Numbered from the stretch's first letter, positions 27,236-36,158 are shown. The stretch is DNA of 64,000 bases from Pseudomonas putida NBRC 14164 (GCF_000412675.1 NC_021505.1:2846501-2910500); one strand, 5' to 3'. Numbers and translations: made by a program. The notes: generated from the letters alone by a model not told the origin.

Positions 27236-28135
27236 GTGACAACGCCCAATGCGCTGCAAGTCCAGGCCTTCCATACCACCGACGTTTCCGAGCAAGTGCG
27301 CGCTACCCCCGGCTGGCAGCAGCAGTACCGGCAGATGTCGCCGGGGCATTTCAGCGGTGAGCTGCGCTGGCTGGGGATGGATGGCGTGGAGGTGTACGAG
27401 GAGCGCTTGAACACCCGCGTGGAACAGTTTTTCCGTGCGCCGAGCGGTTCACTGGCGTTCTGCTTCGACCGCAGCGAAAACAGCCTGTACCTGCTGAACG
27501 AGCAAAGCCGCAACATCTGGATCACCCCGGAGAACTACCAGGAAGTGGCAGTGGTGTTCGACCAAGCCTTCCTGGCCCGCCATGGGCTGGACCCGCAACG
27601 CCTCGAAGGGTTGTTCATGGTGCCGCTGGGCAGTGGGCAGAACGCATTGTTTGGCAGCTGGCTGAGTGCCACGCTGACCCGCCTCGGGCAGGCCGACTGC
27701 CCATTGCAGGGGCAAGCCCTGGCGGAACAACTGCTGGAGGATTGCCTGTTCATTCTCGATAACGCCAGCCAGCGCCTGCAGGGCATAGCCTTGGGGCGGC
27801 GCGACGAAGAGCGGGCGATCATGCGCCGGGTCAGCGAGTGGGCGGCGGACTGCCCAGAAGAGACGTTGAACCTGGTGGAGCTGGCAGATGTTGCCGGGGT
27901 CTCGTTGCGCCAGTTGCAGCAGGCGTTCAAGGCATTTACCGGCATGCCGCCTGCCCAGTGGCTGCGCTTGCGCCGGCTGAATGGCGCGCGTCGCGATCTG
28001 TTACGCGATGGCAGGGCGACCGTGGCCGAGGTCGCGATGCGCTGGTCATTCTGGCATTTAGGAAGGTTTTCAGAGAGTTACCGGCAATTGTTCAAGGAGT
28101 TTCCGAGCGAAACCTTGAAGCGGAGCAGGGGCTAA
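27236..28135 (+). CDS. AraC-family regulator divergent from puuA
   Basis: 299 residues from GTG 27236, which has AGGA seven bases upstream; the open frame reaches back to 27125, but that part (KKCTKRVQLGSR) does not look like the family N-terminus. The N-terminal cupin-like half resembles EutR-type regulators (TPGWQQQYRQMSPGHFSGEL at about 24-45). The C-terminal double HTH is clear: LVELADVAGVSLRQLQQAFKAFTGMPPAQWLRLRRL and TVAEVAMRWSFWHLGRFSESYRQLF. Divergent orientation suggests control of the puuA-potF-puuB set, probably by an amine. No operator was identified. Confidence 0.85.
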   Translation: MTTPNALQVQAFHTTDVSEQVRATPGWQQQYRQMSPGHFSGELRWLGMDGVEVYEERLNTRVEQFFRAPSGSLAFCFDRSENSLYLLNEQSRNIWITPENYQEVAVVFDQAFLARHGLDPQRLEGLFMVPLGSGQNALFGSWLSATLTRLGQADCPLQGQALAEQLLEDCLFILDNASQRLQGIALGRRDEERAIMRRVSEWAADCPEETLNLVELADVAGVSLRQLQQAFKAFTGMPPAQWLRLRRLNGARRDLLRDGRATVAEVAMRWSFWHLGRFSESYRQLFKEFPSETLKRSRG

Positions 28136-28153
28136 GGTAGCGAAAAAGCTGCT

Positions 28154-28225
28154 GGCCTCTTCGCGGGCTTGCCCGCTCCCACAGGGACCTGAGGCGATCC
28201 TGTGGAAGCGGGCGCGCCCGCCAGG
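28154..28225. repeat. Pair of inverted REP elements
   Basis: Two head-to-head copies: 28154-28185 (GGCCTCTTCGCGGGCTTG ... CTCCCACAGG) and 28199-28225 (CCTGTGGAAGCGGGC ... GCCAGG). They lie between the AraC gene and the helicase-like gene. Confidence 0.8.
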
Positions 28226-28305
28226 AGGCAGCCCAGCCAGCACTGAACTCAGCATCTCACGCCGAAAGTTGCTATCGTGCCGCCCTGATCCAAACCGAGG
28301 TGCCG

Positions 28306-30216
28306 ATGTTCTACCTGCCTTTGCCCTGCGACCAGGCCGACCGCCTCGCCAGCGAACCAAAAACCGACTTTTTCACCACTGCCAGCGTCCTCGAAGCCGC
28401 CGCAGTGTTGTTCGCGCAAAACCTGCCGCGCCAGCCCGCCACCGCCTCGGCCGACGCCCAAGAGCGCCGTTTCGCCGAAATCGTACGCATCGCCAACGAA
28501 GTTGAAAGCGCGGCGCCTGGTCGCTTTCAAGGCCAGGTAGCGCAGCACTTCGATCGTGAAGCCTTTGCCATGGGCCTGGGCATGCTGGGCGAAAACGGCA
28601 TTGCTCTGCTGTCCGCCGAGGTGCAGTACACGCTTGACGAACTGTTGGATACCGAAGGCCAGTGGAATTTCCAGTTCGCCGACACCTACCGCCAGCGGGC
28701 CACACCGCTGCATCCGGTGTACCTGCCGTCGCTGGCCAGTGATCTGATGCTCAGCGACCAGCAGAACCGCCTGCTGCGCGAGTTTCTCAGTGGTATCGAC
28801 GAGTCAGTGGCGGTGCAGGGCTTTGCTGGCACTGGCAAGACCTTCCTGATTCACCAGTTCGCCCGCCTGCTGGAACCACAGCGCACGTTGCTTCTGGCTT
28901 TGACCGAAAGCCAGTTGCGCGCCTTGCAGGCGCGGGTAAAGGACGCTGCCGCCTACACCGCGCTGACTTTCGGTCAGTTGGCTGACGAGCTGCTCAACCG
29001 CGACCTCACCAACAACGGCTGGCGTCTGCGCGACCCGTATCGCACCAAATTGTCATGGCGCCCGCAGAATGAGCAGGTTGTACGCTGGCTGGCCATCCCT
29101 GACATCGGCCCGCTCGCCGCGCGCGATGTGGTTGCCTTGTGCGTCCGTGCCGTGCGGACCTTCTGCCACAGTGCCGATACCCAGCTTCAGCTGCACCATT
29201 TGCCCTGGGCCGGGCCGGGTACTTCGCCGCTGGATCAGGAGGTACTGCTGGAAAAGGCCCGCCTGTATTGGCAAGAGCTGATTCGCCCGTCCGCGCGGGA
29301 AGTCCAGCTGCCGGTGCGCGACTACCACCGGGTCAAGTTGCTGTCGTTGACCGGTTATGTGATCGATAGCCGCTACACCCACGTGATCGTCGACGAGGCT
29401 CACGAGCTGTCGGCACCGATGCTTGCCGTGCTGGACCGCAGCCCGCAGTCGATCATTGCGCTGGGCGACGAGTTGCAGAACCTCAACGGCCTCAGCCCGC
29501 ACCATGGCAGCTTCATCCGCCAACGCTACATCGACCATTCCCTGCGTGCCGGGCCGGCGATGGACAATGTGCTCAACCCGCTGATCCAGGCGCACCCGGC
29601 GGCGATCCAGGCAGCCTTCAGTGGCAGCGCCGAGCATTACACGCGGGTCAGTTTCTTCGATACGGTAACCGTGCCGGAACAGCCCACGGCGCTGATCGTC
29701 GATGATGAATGGGGGCTGTTTGGCTGGTTCCAGCGCCTGACGCACCAAAGTGTGCCGTTCGTATTGCTGAAAAGCGCGCGCAAGGACTTCGAGCTGTTCG
29801 TGGAGGACTGCATCGAGCTATACCGCTTTGGCACTCGACCGCGTCACCCGATGTTGTTCCGCTACGCCAGTTGGCAGGCGCTGGAGCAGGACAAGGGCGA
29901 TGACAAGGCGTTTGTTGCCGTGGCCAACATGCTGCGCAAAGGCTATACGCCGGAGCATTTTGCCAAAGCCAAGAGCCGTTACCGCTGGGACAAGGCGCCC
30001 AAGTTGTTCCTGGGGCGGGTGCGGGATGTGAAAAACATGGAGTTCGCCCGGGTGATGGTGTCGCCGGAGCTGATGGTGGCGCCGCAGGTGGCGGGCAACC
30101 GCAATGAGCGGGCGCGGATGCTGGCGGGGCTGTATACCGCCTGTTCGCGGGCGCGGCATGAACTGATCGTGCCGGGGGGGATGCTGGACTGGGTCAAGGA
30201 CCTGGTTCGGGATTGA
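28306..30216 (+). CDS. Stand-alone superfamily 1 helicase-like ATPase
   Basis: 636 residues, not recognised as a named protein. The first 150 residues have no helicase motif. A P-loop GFAGTGKT (172-179) follows a Q-motif-like DQQNRLL. Walker B is IVDEAHE (361-367), motif III-like ALGDELQN (385-392), and a C-terminal motif VI-like YTACSRARHELIVPG (about 609-623) is the UvrD/PcrA/Rep-type arginine-finger segment. So it looks like an SF1A DNA or RNA helicase or related ATPase with an unusual N-terminal domain. ATG 28306 follows GAGGTG; no neighbour forms an obvious operon or defence island. The function is unknown. Confidence 0.78.
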   Translation: MFYLPLPCDQADRLASEPKTDFFTTASVLEAAAVLFAQNLPRQPATASADAQERRFAEIVRIANEVESAAPGRFQGQVAQHFDREAFAMGLGMLGENGIALLSAEVQYTLDELLDTEGQWNFQFADTYRQRATPLHPVYLPSLASDLMLSDQQNRLLREFLSGIDESVAVQGFAGTGKTFLIHQFARLLEPQRTLLLALTESQLRALQARVKDAAAYTALTFGQLADELLNRDLTNNGWRLRDPYRTKLSWRPQNEQVVRWLAIPDIGPLAARDVVALCVRAVRTFCHSADTQLQLHHLPWAGPGTSPLDQEVLLEKARLYWQELIRPSAREVQLPVRDYHRVKLLSLTGYVIDSRYTHVIVDEAHELSAPMLAVLDRSPQSIIALGDELQNLNGLSPHHGSFIRQRYIDHSLRAGPAMDNVLNPLIQAHPAAIQAAFSGSAEHYTRVSFFDTVTVPEQPTALIVDDEWGLFGWFQRLTHQSVPFVLLKSARKDFELFVEDCIELYRFGTRPRHPMLFRYASWQALEQDKGDDKAFVAVANMLRKGYTPEHFAKAKSRYRWDKAPKLFLGRVRDVKNMEFARVMVSPELMVAPQVAGNRNERARMLAGLYTACSRARHELIVPGGMLDWVKDLVRD

Positions 30217-30254
30217 GGCATCTGGGGCCGCAAAGCAGCCCCAGAAGTTTTGAA

Positions 30255-31640
30255 TCAGTTACGGTCCAGCCACACCGTCTGGGCATTGGTGAACTCGCGC
30301 ACACCAAAGTGCGACAGCTCACGCCCGAACCCGCTCTTCTTCACGCCACCAAACGCCACACGGGGGTCGGAAGCGCAGTAGCCGTTGATGAACACGCCAC
30401 CGGTATCCAGTGCCGCAGTCATGCGCTCGGCCAGCGCATAGTCGGCGGTGTAGATGGTCGCGGCCAGGCCGAAATCGCTGTCGTTGGCCAATTCCACCGC
30501 ATGGTCGGCATCACGCGCAGTGATGATCGCAGCCACTGGCCCGAACAACTCCTGCTTGAATGCGGTCATTTGCGGGGTGACGTTGGCGAACACGGTCGGC
30601 GCATAGAAGTTGGCCACGCCTTCGACCTTGTTGCCGCCCAGCAGCAGGGTGGCGCCTTCGGCGAGGGTCGCCTGAACCTGGCCGTCCAGCTCGTCGCGCA
30701 GGTCGTAACGGGCCATCGGGCCGATGTAGGTGTCGTCTTCCAGTGGGTTGCCGACTTTCAGCTCGCGGGTTGCTTCAACGAACTTGCGCGTGAACTCCTC
30801 GACAATGCTGTCTTCCACGATCAGGCGCTTGGCCGCTGCGCAGACCTGGCCGGTGTTCTGGTAACGGCCAATGACTGCGGCCTTGACGGCTGCATCCAGG
30901 TCGGCGTCGGCCAGCACGATGAACGGGTCGGAGCCACCGAGCTCCAGTACACACTTCTTCAGTGCCGCACCGGCCTGGGCACCAATCGCCATGCCGGCAC
31001 GCACGCTGCCGGTCAGGGTCACGGCGGCGATACGCGGGTCGTTGATGGCGCGGGTGACGCCATCCGGGGTCACGTTCAGCACTTCGAACACGCCATCCGG
31101 CAGGCCGGCATCCTTGAACAGCTCGCCCAGCAGGTAGGCGCTGCCCATCACGTTCGGCGCGTGCTTGAGCACGTAGGTATTGCCTGCCAGGATCGCCGGC
31201 ACGGCGCCGCGCAGTACCTGCCAGACCGGGAAGTTCCACGGCATCACGGCCAGGATCGGGCCGAGCGGGCGGTATTCGATACGGGCTTTTTCAACCTGGG
31301 TCGGCTCAGCGGCAAGCATGGCCGGGCCGTGTTCGGCATACCAGCGGCACAGGCCGACGCACTTGCTGACTTCGCCACGGGCCTGGGCAATCGGCTTGCC
31401 GATTTCGCGGCTGATCATCTGGGCAAAGGCTTCGGCCTTGGCTTCGAGGGTGCTGGCCAAGGCGAGCAGGTACTCGCTGCGCTGACCCAGCGACACTTGG
31501 CGCCACTGGCCGTAGCCAACCTTGGCACGTTGCAGCGCCGCTTCCAGTGCGGCGTCGGTGTCGAACGGGTAGGCGCCGATCTGCTCGCCGCTGTACGGGT
31601 CGAGGGAGATGGCGTGGGTCAGGCTGCTGATCGCGCTCAT
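30255..31640 (-). CDS. sad: NAD(P)+-dependent succinate-semialdehyde dehydrogenase
   Basis: 461-residue aldehyde dehydrogenase of the Sad (YneI) subgroup, slightly shorter than GabD. The nucleotide-binding segment VMPWNFPVWQVLR (about 132-144) lies upstream of the catalytic base Glu233 in LELGGSD and the nucleophile Cys267 in NTGQVCAAAKR; the C-terminus has GGVKKSGFGRELSHFGVREF. It oxidises succinate semialdehyde, made for example from GABA after polyamine breakdown, to succinate. That fits the polyamine genes a few kilobases upstream. It is divergent from a LysR gene with 107 bases between starts. Confidence 0.88.
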   Translation of the reverse strand: MSAISSLTHAISLDPYSGEQIGAYPFDTDAALEAALQRAKVGYGQWRQVSLGQRSEYLLALASTLEAKAEAFAQMISREIGKPIAQARGEVSKCVGLCRWYAEHGPAMLAAEPTQVEKARIEYRPLGPILAVMPWNFPVWQVLRGAVPAILAGNTYVLKHAPNVMGSAYLLGELFKDAGLPDGVFEVLNVTPDGVTRAINDPRIAAVTLTGSVRAGMAIGAQAGAALKKCVLELGGSDPFIVLADADLDAAVKAAVIGRYQNTGQVCAAAKRLIVEDSIVEEFTRKFVEATRELKVGNPLEDDTYIGPMARYDLRDELDGQVQATLAEGATLLLGGNKVEGVANFYAPTVFANVTPQMTAFKQELFGPVAAIITARDADHAVELANDSDFGLAATIYTADYALAERMTAALDTGGVFINGYCASDPRVAFGGVKKSGFGRELSHFGVREFTNAQTVWLDRN

Positions 31641-31747
31641 GGCGGGACACTCTCGTTGTTGTTAATCAGTGACGCCAGACTAGTGGGCTATGGCTTTAAT
31701 GAAAACTGAATAATAATGAGCGAAACATTCACGTTTGGAGAAAGGCT

Positions 31748-32617
31748 GTGGACCTGGTGCAACTGGAGATCTTCAAGGCGGTGGCAGAGCAGGGCAGCAT
31801 CAGCGCCGCCGCGCAGCACATCCATCGGGTGCCGTCCAACCTGACCACGCGCATCAAGCAACTGGAAGAAGACCTGGGCGTGGAGCTGTTCATTCGCGAG
31901 AAAAGCCGCCTGCGCCTGTCGCCTGCAGGCTGGAATTTTCTTGAATACACCCGGCGCATCCTCGACCTGGTGCACGAGGCGCGCCTTACCGTCGCCGGTG
32001 AAGACCCGCAGGGCACCTTTGCCCTCGGTTCGCTGGAAAGCACGGCAGCGGTGCGCATCCCGGCTTTGCTGGCGGCGTACAACCAGCGCTACCCCAAGGT
32101 AGACCTTGACCTGTCCACCGGGCCATCCGGGACCATGCTCGAAGGCGTGTTGTCTGGCCGGCTGGTGGCCGCGTTCGTCGACGGCCCGGTGCTGCACCCG
32201 ACACTGGAAGGCATGCCGGTGTTCGAAGAGGAAATGATGGTCATCGCGCCGCTCAACCATGCGCCAGTTACGCGCGCCCAGGATGTGAACGGTGAGAGCA
32301 TCTACGCCTTCCGTGCCAACTGCTCGTATCGCCATCACTTCGAGAACTGGTTCGTTAAGGACCAGGCAGTGCCGGGCAAGATTCACGAGATGGAGTCGTA
32401 CCATGGCATGTTGGCGTGCGTCAGCGCTGGCGCAGGCCTGGCCATGATGCCGCGCAGCATGCTCGACAATATGCCCGGGTGCAGCACAGTCAGTGCCTGG
32501 CCTATGTCGGAAGATTTTCGCTACCTGAAAACCTGGCTGGTCTGGCGGCGGGGCGCTGTATCACGCAGCTTGAGCATGTTCGTGAAACTGCTTGAGGAAG
32601 GGCGTACAACCTCTTGA
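31748..32617 (+). CDS. LysR-family regulator, PtrR-like
   Basis: 289 residues from GTG 31748, preceded by GGAGAAAGG. The N-terminal HTH ([43 protein letters not shown]) and the ligand domain are typical. The [13 protein letters not shown] variant of the recognition helix is shared, as I recall, with PtrR (YneJ), which is divergent from sad in E. coli and controls it. The same divergent layout is present here, so regulation of the adjacent sad gene is likely. Ligand unknown. Confidence 0.86.
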   Translation: MDLVQLEIFKAVAEQGSISAAAQHIHRVPSNLTTRIKQLEEDLGVELFIREKSRLRLSPAGWNFLEYTRRILDLVHEARLTVAGEDPQGTFALGSLESTAAVRIPALLAAYNQRYPKVDLDLSTGPSGTMLEGVLSGRLVAAFVDGPVLHPTLEGMPVFEEEMMVIAPLNHAPVTRAQDVNGESIYAFRANCSYRHHFENWFVKDQAVPGKIHEMESYHGMLACVSAGAGLAMMPRSMLDNMPGCSTVSAWPMSEDFRYLKTWLVWRRGAVSRSLSMFVKLLEEGRTTS

Positions 32618-32750
32618 TCAGTATCTAAATTTACATTCGATTGATGGGTTAGTGCCGAATGTCACGATGACGACCATGCATCAGCCAGAACACCAATACC
32701 CCGGGAGGATCAGATAATAGGTAAGCCATCCTCTAAAGGAGGGTCATACC

Positions 32751-33194
32751 ATGCGTAACCATCACTATGCCCTCGGCGCGGCGTTGCTGATCACCCTGGC
32801 CATGCCATGGACCCTGGCTGCTGCCGCCGACCTCAATGCCCCCATCGACATGCAGGCCGTGCGGTTGCAACCGCAGGAGCAGAACGGCGTGCGCTATTTG
32901 CAAGGTGGTATTGGCCAGGATGAGGCCAATGCGCTACGCAAAACCACCGGCTATGACTTGCACGTGGAGCTTTCCACTGGCCCGGAAGGCAAGTTCCAGA
33001 GTGGTGCCACAGTCGACATTCAGAATGCACAAGGCCAGCCCGTCCTCAGCGTCGCGGATGCCGGGCCGCTGCTGTATGTGCAGTTGCCTCCCGGCAAGTA
33101 CAAGGTCACTGGCAATGCCCAAGGTGAGACGGTGCAGCAACTGGTGACCGTGAACGGCAAGGGCCCCGCGACCGTGAACCTTAACTGGCGTTGA
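32751..33194 (+). CDS. Small exported protein of unknown function
   Basis: 147 residues. Signal peptide MRNHHYALGAALLITLAMPWTLAAAA, with cleavage near residue 26. The mature part is beta-rich and ends with GPLLYVQLPPGKYKVTGNAQGETVQQLVTV, which resembles a carboxypeptidase-regulatory / transthyretin-like beta-sandwich repeat (PPGKYKVT). A strong SD (AAAGGAGGGT) precedes the ATG. It is monocistronic and ends just before a hairpin at 33206-33231. A periplasmic or outer-membrane location is expected; no function can be assigned. Confidence 0.8.
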   Translation: MRNHHYALGAALLITLAMPWTLAAAADLNAPIDMQAVRLQPQEQNGVRYLQGGIGQDEANALRKTTGYDLHVELSTGPEGKFQSGATVDIQNAQGQPVLSVADAGPLLYVQLPPGKYKVTGNAQGETVQQLVTVNGKGPATVNLNWR

Positions 33195-33205
33195 TAAAAA
33201 AATAC

Positions 33206-33231
33206 GGCAGGAGTACGGATGTACTCCTGCC
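33206..33231 (-). terminator. Strong hairpin, terminator-like on the minus strand
   Basis: An 11-base perfect stem with a GGAT loop. The A7 on its left reads as TATTTTTTT after the hairpin on the minus strand, so it is a proper intrinsic terminator only for leftward transcription. On the plus strand it lacks a T-run but could protect the mRNA end of the small exported protein gene. Confidence 0.5.
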
Positions 33232-33249
33232 TGAGAGGAGCGCATCGCC

Positions 33250-33381
33250 ATGAGCCTGGATCTTCAGCTGGAGATGTTGAACGAGCAGGGCGGCGCTTGC
33301 TGGGCGAACATGAAGAGGCGGAATACGACTGAGGCGCGGAGCACGAGAAGGCACATCTTAAGCAAGCGATTTAGCCAATAG
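33250..33381 (+). pseudogene. Short frame, possible remnant of a small gene
   Basis: A 43-codon frame beginning MSLDLQLEMLNEQGG, preceded by GAGAGGAG. From about 33297 the neighbouring frame reads LLGEHEEAEYD, stop, GAEHEKAHLKQAI, stop, which looks like the tail of the same acidic helical protein shifted by one frame and interrupted. The reading as a decayed small gene is tentative; it may equally be chance. Confidence 0.25.
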
Positions 33382-33528
33382 TGGCAATACACTTTCAACT
33401 TTCTGATCATCTGGACAATAATCAAAAAACTATTACTTCGTGTGACCGGTCTGGATGCACCGGTTCACTCTAAAAATCGAGGGGCCAAAGCCCCCGCTTG
33501 CTCTATAGACCATCAGGAGAAGTCATTG

Positions 33529-34050
33529 ATGAAAACCCGTCTCGCTGCTTCGCTGGCCGCTGCAGTGCTGGCCTTTGCAGGGGCCAACCTGGCCCAGGCT
33601 GCGCAGGTATCCGGCGCCGTTGGCGCCACCAGCCAAGGTGACATGACCTACCGTATTGGCTTGTCCTTCGATTGGGACAAGAAGTGGCTGGAGAGCAGTA
33701 CTGGCTATGTGACCGGTTACTGGGATGCTGCCTACACCTATTGGGAGGGCGGTGACGCCAGTGGTGCGCACTCGCTGTCGTTCAGCCCGGTGTTCACTTA
33801 CGAGTTCAGCGGTTTTACCTACACGCCGTACATCGAGGCCGGTATTGGCCTGGCGGCGTTTTCCAAGACCGACGTGGGTGACCAGCGCATGGGGTCGGCG
33901 GTCAACTTCGAAGACCGCATCGGTTTCGGCCTGAAGTTGCCAGGTGAGCAGAAAGTCGGGATTCGCGCGTTGCATTATTCCAATGCGGGAATCAAGCAGC
34001 CAAACGACGGTATTGAGTCCTACTCGCTGTTCTACAGCAAAGGTTTCTGA
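33529..34050 (+). CDS. pagL: Lipid A 3-O-deacylase
   Basis: Outer-membrane enzyme that removes the 3-O-acyl chain of lipid A. 173 residues with a signal peptide (MKTRLAASLAAAVLAFAGANLAQA, cleaved near 24-25) and an eight-stranded-barrel pattern of alternating aromatic segments. The C-terminal signature HYSNAGIKQPNDGIESYSLFY holds the triad His149, Ser151 and Glu163; the spacing (His +2 Ser, +14 Glu) equals that of P. aeruginosa PagL (126/128/140). The C-terminus ends in a Phe (KGF), typical of outer-membrane beta-barrels. CATCAGGAGAAG gives a strong SD. It is monocistronic with a hairpin downstream. Confidence 0.9.
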   Translation: MKTRLAASLAAAVLAFAGANLAQAAQVSGAVGATSQGDMTYRIGLSFDWDKKWLESSTGYVTGYWDAAYTYWEGGDASGAHSLSFSPVFTYEFSGFTYTPYIEAGIGLAAFSKTDVGDQRMGSAVNFEDRIGFGLKLPGEQKVGIRALHYSNAGIKQPNDGIESYSLFYSKGF

Positions 34051-34056
34051 AGCAGA

Positions 34057-34082
34057 GGGCCGCGGTGCGGCCCCAGCCTTTC
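34057..34082 (+). terminator. Terminator-like hairpin after pagL
   Basis: Perfect stem GGGCCGC / GCGGCCC with a GGT loop, seven bases after the pagL stop, followed by CAGCCTTTC. The T-run is poor, so its strength is uncertain. Confidence 0.55.
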
Positions 34083-34204
34083 AGTACGTATACGAAACCC
34101 GGCCTGCACCGTCCGAGGTGCTCCCGGGTCGGCGTACGTGCCGGATCGTTGCCAGCCTTCTCGCGGATCAAACCACCTAGAGGCCGGCCAAGGCATGCCA
34201 ACAC

Positions 34205-35095
34205 TCAGCGAACGGCCTTGATCGCCAGCACATTGCACAGCGGGTGTTCCAGCACATGCGCTGTGGTCCCGCCCAGGTATGTCTGCATCGCGTCATGCCG
34301 ATGGCTGCCCATCACGATCACATCTGCCCGGCTGTGGCCGACAAACTCGGCAATGGCCCTGATAGCTGGGCCTTCCAGGAAGTGCCGACGCTCCAGCGGG
34401 ATCTGGTGATGGTCACCCAGCCGGTTGAACGCCGCCCGCTGCGCAGTACGCACGCTGCCGTCGAAGCCGGGCATGGTCACCGTACCGGCACCGAAGTCGG
34501 CAATATGGGTTTTGGCCGCGTCGCACACATGCAGCAAGTGCAACTCGGCGTTGCACTGCAGGGCCAGGGCACGGGCACTGTGGATCACCTGCTCGTCCAG
34601 GTGCTCGCCAGCACCGTGGCTGTTAAGGTCTACTGCCGCGGCAATCTGCCGGGGCAGGGGCAGGCGGATGTCGCTGACCAGATGCACGGCAACCGGGCTG
34701 TCCTTGAGCAACTGCCAATCCAGTGGCGTGACCAGCAGGCGTTTGAGCACCGGTTCGTGCTGCACGTCCTTGACCAGCAAATCGCAGCCTTGCCGTTCGA
34801 CCCGCTCCAGCGCGCTGCCCAGCGGGTCGCGAGTCAACAACAGTTCGGTAGACACGTCCAGGCCAGCATTGCCCAACTGTTCAGCCTCATCTGCCAGCCA
34901 CTGGCGGTTGTCACTGAGCAGCCGCTCACGCTCGCGGCCATCGCTCATCAAGCCAAAGGTGTCGACATCGTCGACGAAAACGTTGATATCCAGCAGTGCA
35001 CCGCTGGATTCCGCCAGCGCCGCCGCGCGTTGCAGCGCTGGCGTATGGCGCATCTGCGGGCCGAGCATGACAAACAAGCGCTTGAACTGGCTCAT
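34205..35095 (-). CDS. Tandem-domain universal stress protein (UspE-like)
   Basis: 296 residues made of two Usp domains. The first (about 1-145) starts FKRLFVMLGPQMRHTPALQRAAALAESSGALLDINVFV. The second (about 150-296) starts IAAAVDLNSHGAGEHLDEQVIHSARALAL and ends with VIVMGSHRHDAMQTYLGGTTAHVLEHPLCNVLAI, the G-x2-H/S-x9-G-S/T-like ATP-binding segment, here GSHRH-x7-GGTTAHV. Cytoplasmic stress-response protein; its partner is unknown. It is divergent from the monophosphatase gene with 169 bases in between. Confidence 0.87.
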   Translation of the reverse strand: MSQFKRLFVMLGPQMRHTPALQRAAALAESSGALLDINVFVDDVDTFGLMSDGRERERLLSDNRQWLADEAEQLGNAGLDVSTELLLTRDPLGSALERVERQGCDLLVKDVQHEPVLKRLLVTPLDWQLLKDSPVAVHLVSDIRLPLPRQIAAAVDLNSHGAGEHLDEQVIHSARALALQCNAELHLLHVCDAAKTHIADFGAGTVTMPGFDGSVRTAQRAAFNRLGDHHQIPLERRHFLEGPAIRAIAEFVGHSRADVIVMGSHRHDAMQTYLGGTTAHVLEHPLCNVLAIKAVR

Positions 35096-35264
35096 CTCAC
35101 ACCTCCACGTGTGGCAGCCCCCCGGTTACCTGGTTCTGTTGAGTCTAGACCCGTGTGCGCCCGGTCAAACCGATCAGGCTTTTTTCACCTGCACCTGCCT
35201 GAGTGCGGCTAGCGCCATGTGTCGGGTATGATGCGGGCCCCATCATTGTCACGAGGCCTGTCCC

Positions 35265-36056
35265 ATGTCCCTGAGCGCTGAACAGATTGGCGAATTTTGC
35301 GCTTTCGCCGAGCAGTTGGCCGATGCTGCCGCAGTGGCGATCAAGCCATACTTTCGCGCCAGCCTGGATGTCGAGGACAAGGGCGGGCGCCTGTACGACC
35401 CAGTGACCGTGGCTGACAAGGCGGCCGAGGACGCCATGCGCGCGCTGATCCAGGCCCGCTACCCGGACCACGGTATTCTTGGTGAAGAGGCGGGCGTGGC
35501 CGTCGGCAGCAGCCCGTTGACCTGGGTGCTCGACCCGATCGACGGTACCCGGGCCTTCATCACCGGCCTGCCGTTGTGGGGCACGTTGATTGCCCTGAAC
35601 GATGGCACGCGCCCTGTGGTTGGCGTGATGAACCAGCCATTCACCGGTGAACGCTTTGTCGGTACCCCTGAAGGTGCCTGGCGCAGCGGTACGCCACTGA
35701 AAACCCGTGCCTGTGCGGACCTTGCTTCGGCCACGCTGATGTGCACCACGCCGGACATGTTCGATACCGCCGAGCGCAAAGCCGCGTTCGAGGCCGTTGC
35801 CGGCAAGGCGCGCCTGATGCGCTACGGCGGCGATTGCTATGCCTACTGCATGCTGGCCTCGGGCTTTGTCGACGTGATTGTCGAAGCGAGCCTGCAGCCG
35901 TATGACGTACAGGCACTGATGCCGATCATCGAAGGGGCGGGTGGGGTGATCACTGCCTGGGATGGCAGCAGTGCACAGAATGGCGGGTGCGTTGTGGCCT
36001 GTGGTGACCCGGCGCTGCATGCGCAGATGGTAGAGATGTTGCGCCACGCCATGTGA
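35265..36056 (+). CDS. Inositol-monophosphatase-family phosphatase, probable histidinol-phosphatase
   Basis: 263 residues. The metal-binding signatures are complete: GEEAG (about 74-78), DPIDGTRAFITG (about 90-101) and, near the C-terminus, YGGDCYAYCMLASGFVDVIVEASLQPYDVQALMPIIEGAGG. The DPIDGTRAF and GGDCYAY wording matches the HisN-type histidinol-phosphatase subgroup, which dephosphorylates L-histidinol phosphate, more than SuhB or CysQ. No other his genes are adjacent, so the substrate is a family-level inference. A GAGG SD precedes the ATG, and a TATGAT -10-like box lies about 35 bases upstream. Confidence 0.85.
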   Translation: MSLSAEQIGEFCAFAEQLADAAAVAIKPYFRASLDVEDKGGRLYDPVTVADKAAEDAMRALIQARYPDHGILGEEAGVAVGSSPLTWVLDPIDGTRAFITGLPLWGTLIALNDGTRPVVGVMNQPFTGERFVGTPEGAWRSGTPLKTRACADLASATLMCTTPDMFDTAERKAAFEAVAGKARLMRYGGDCYAYCMLASGFVDVIVEASLQPYDVQALMPIIEGAGGVITAWDGSSAQNGGCVVACGDPALHAQMVEMLRHAM

Positions 36057-36158
36057 GCCACCTATCCCGATCACTGCACTTTTTACGATTTCCGGGCTCT
36101 ATGCTTGGCCAGGCTGCACTGACCCCCGGTGCGGCCGCCGAATATCGACCCGGTGCCG

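Larger units (their letters stand above)
33195..33528. other. Intergenic region with hairpin, possible gene remnant and pagL leader
   Basis: 334 bases without a confident gene. It holds a perfect 11-base stem (GGCAGGAGTAC / GTACTCCTGCC, 33206-33231) preceded by A7, a 43-codon frame at 33250-33381, a GTGACCGGT...ACCGGTTCAC imperfect inverted repeat about 33440-33466, and a GGGGC-CAAA-GCCCC hairpin about 33481-33495 in the pagL leader. The remainder is AT-richer than its surroundings. Confidence 0.6.

Noticed and set aside
28306..30216. Defence island around the helicase-like gene
   Set aside because: No nuclease, toxin, methylase or phage-related gene is adjacent; only the single ATPase remains as a candidate.
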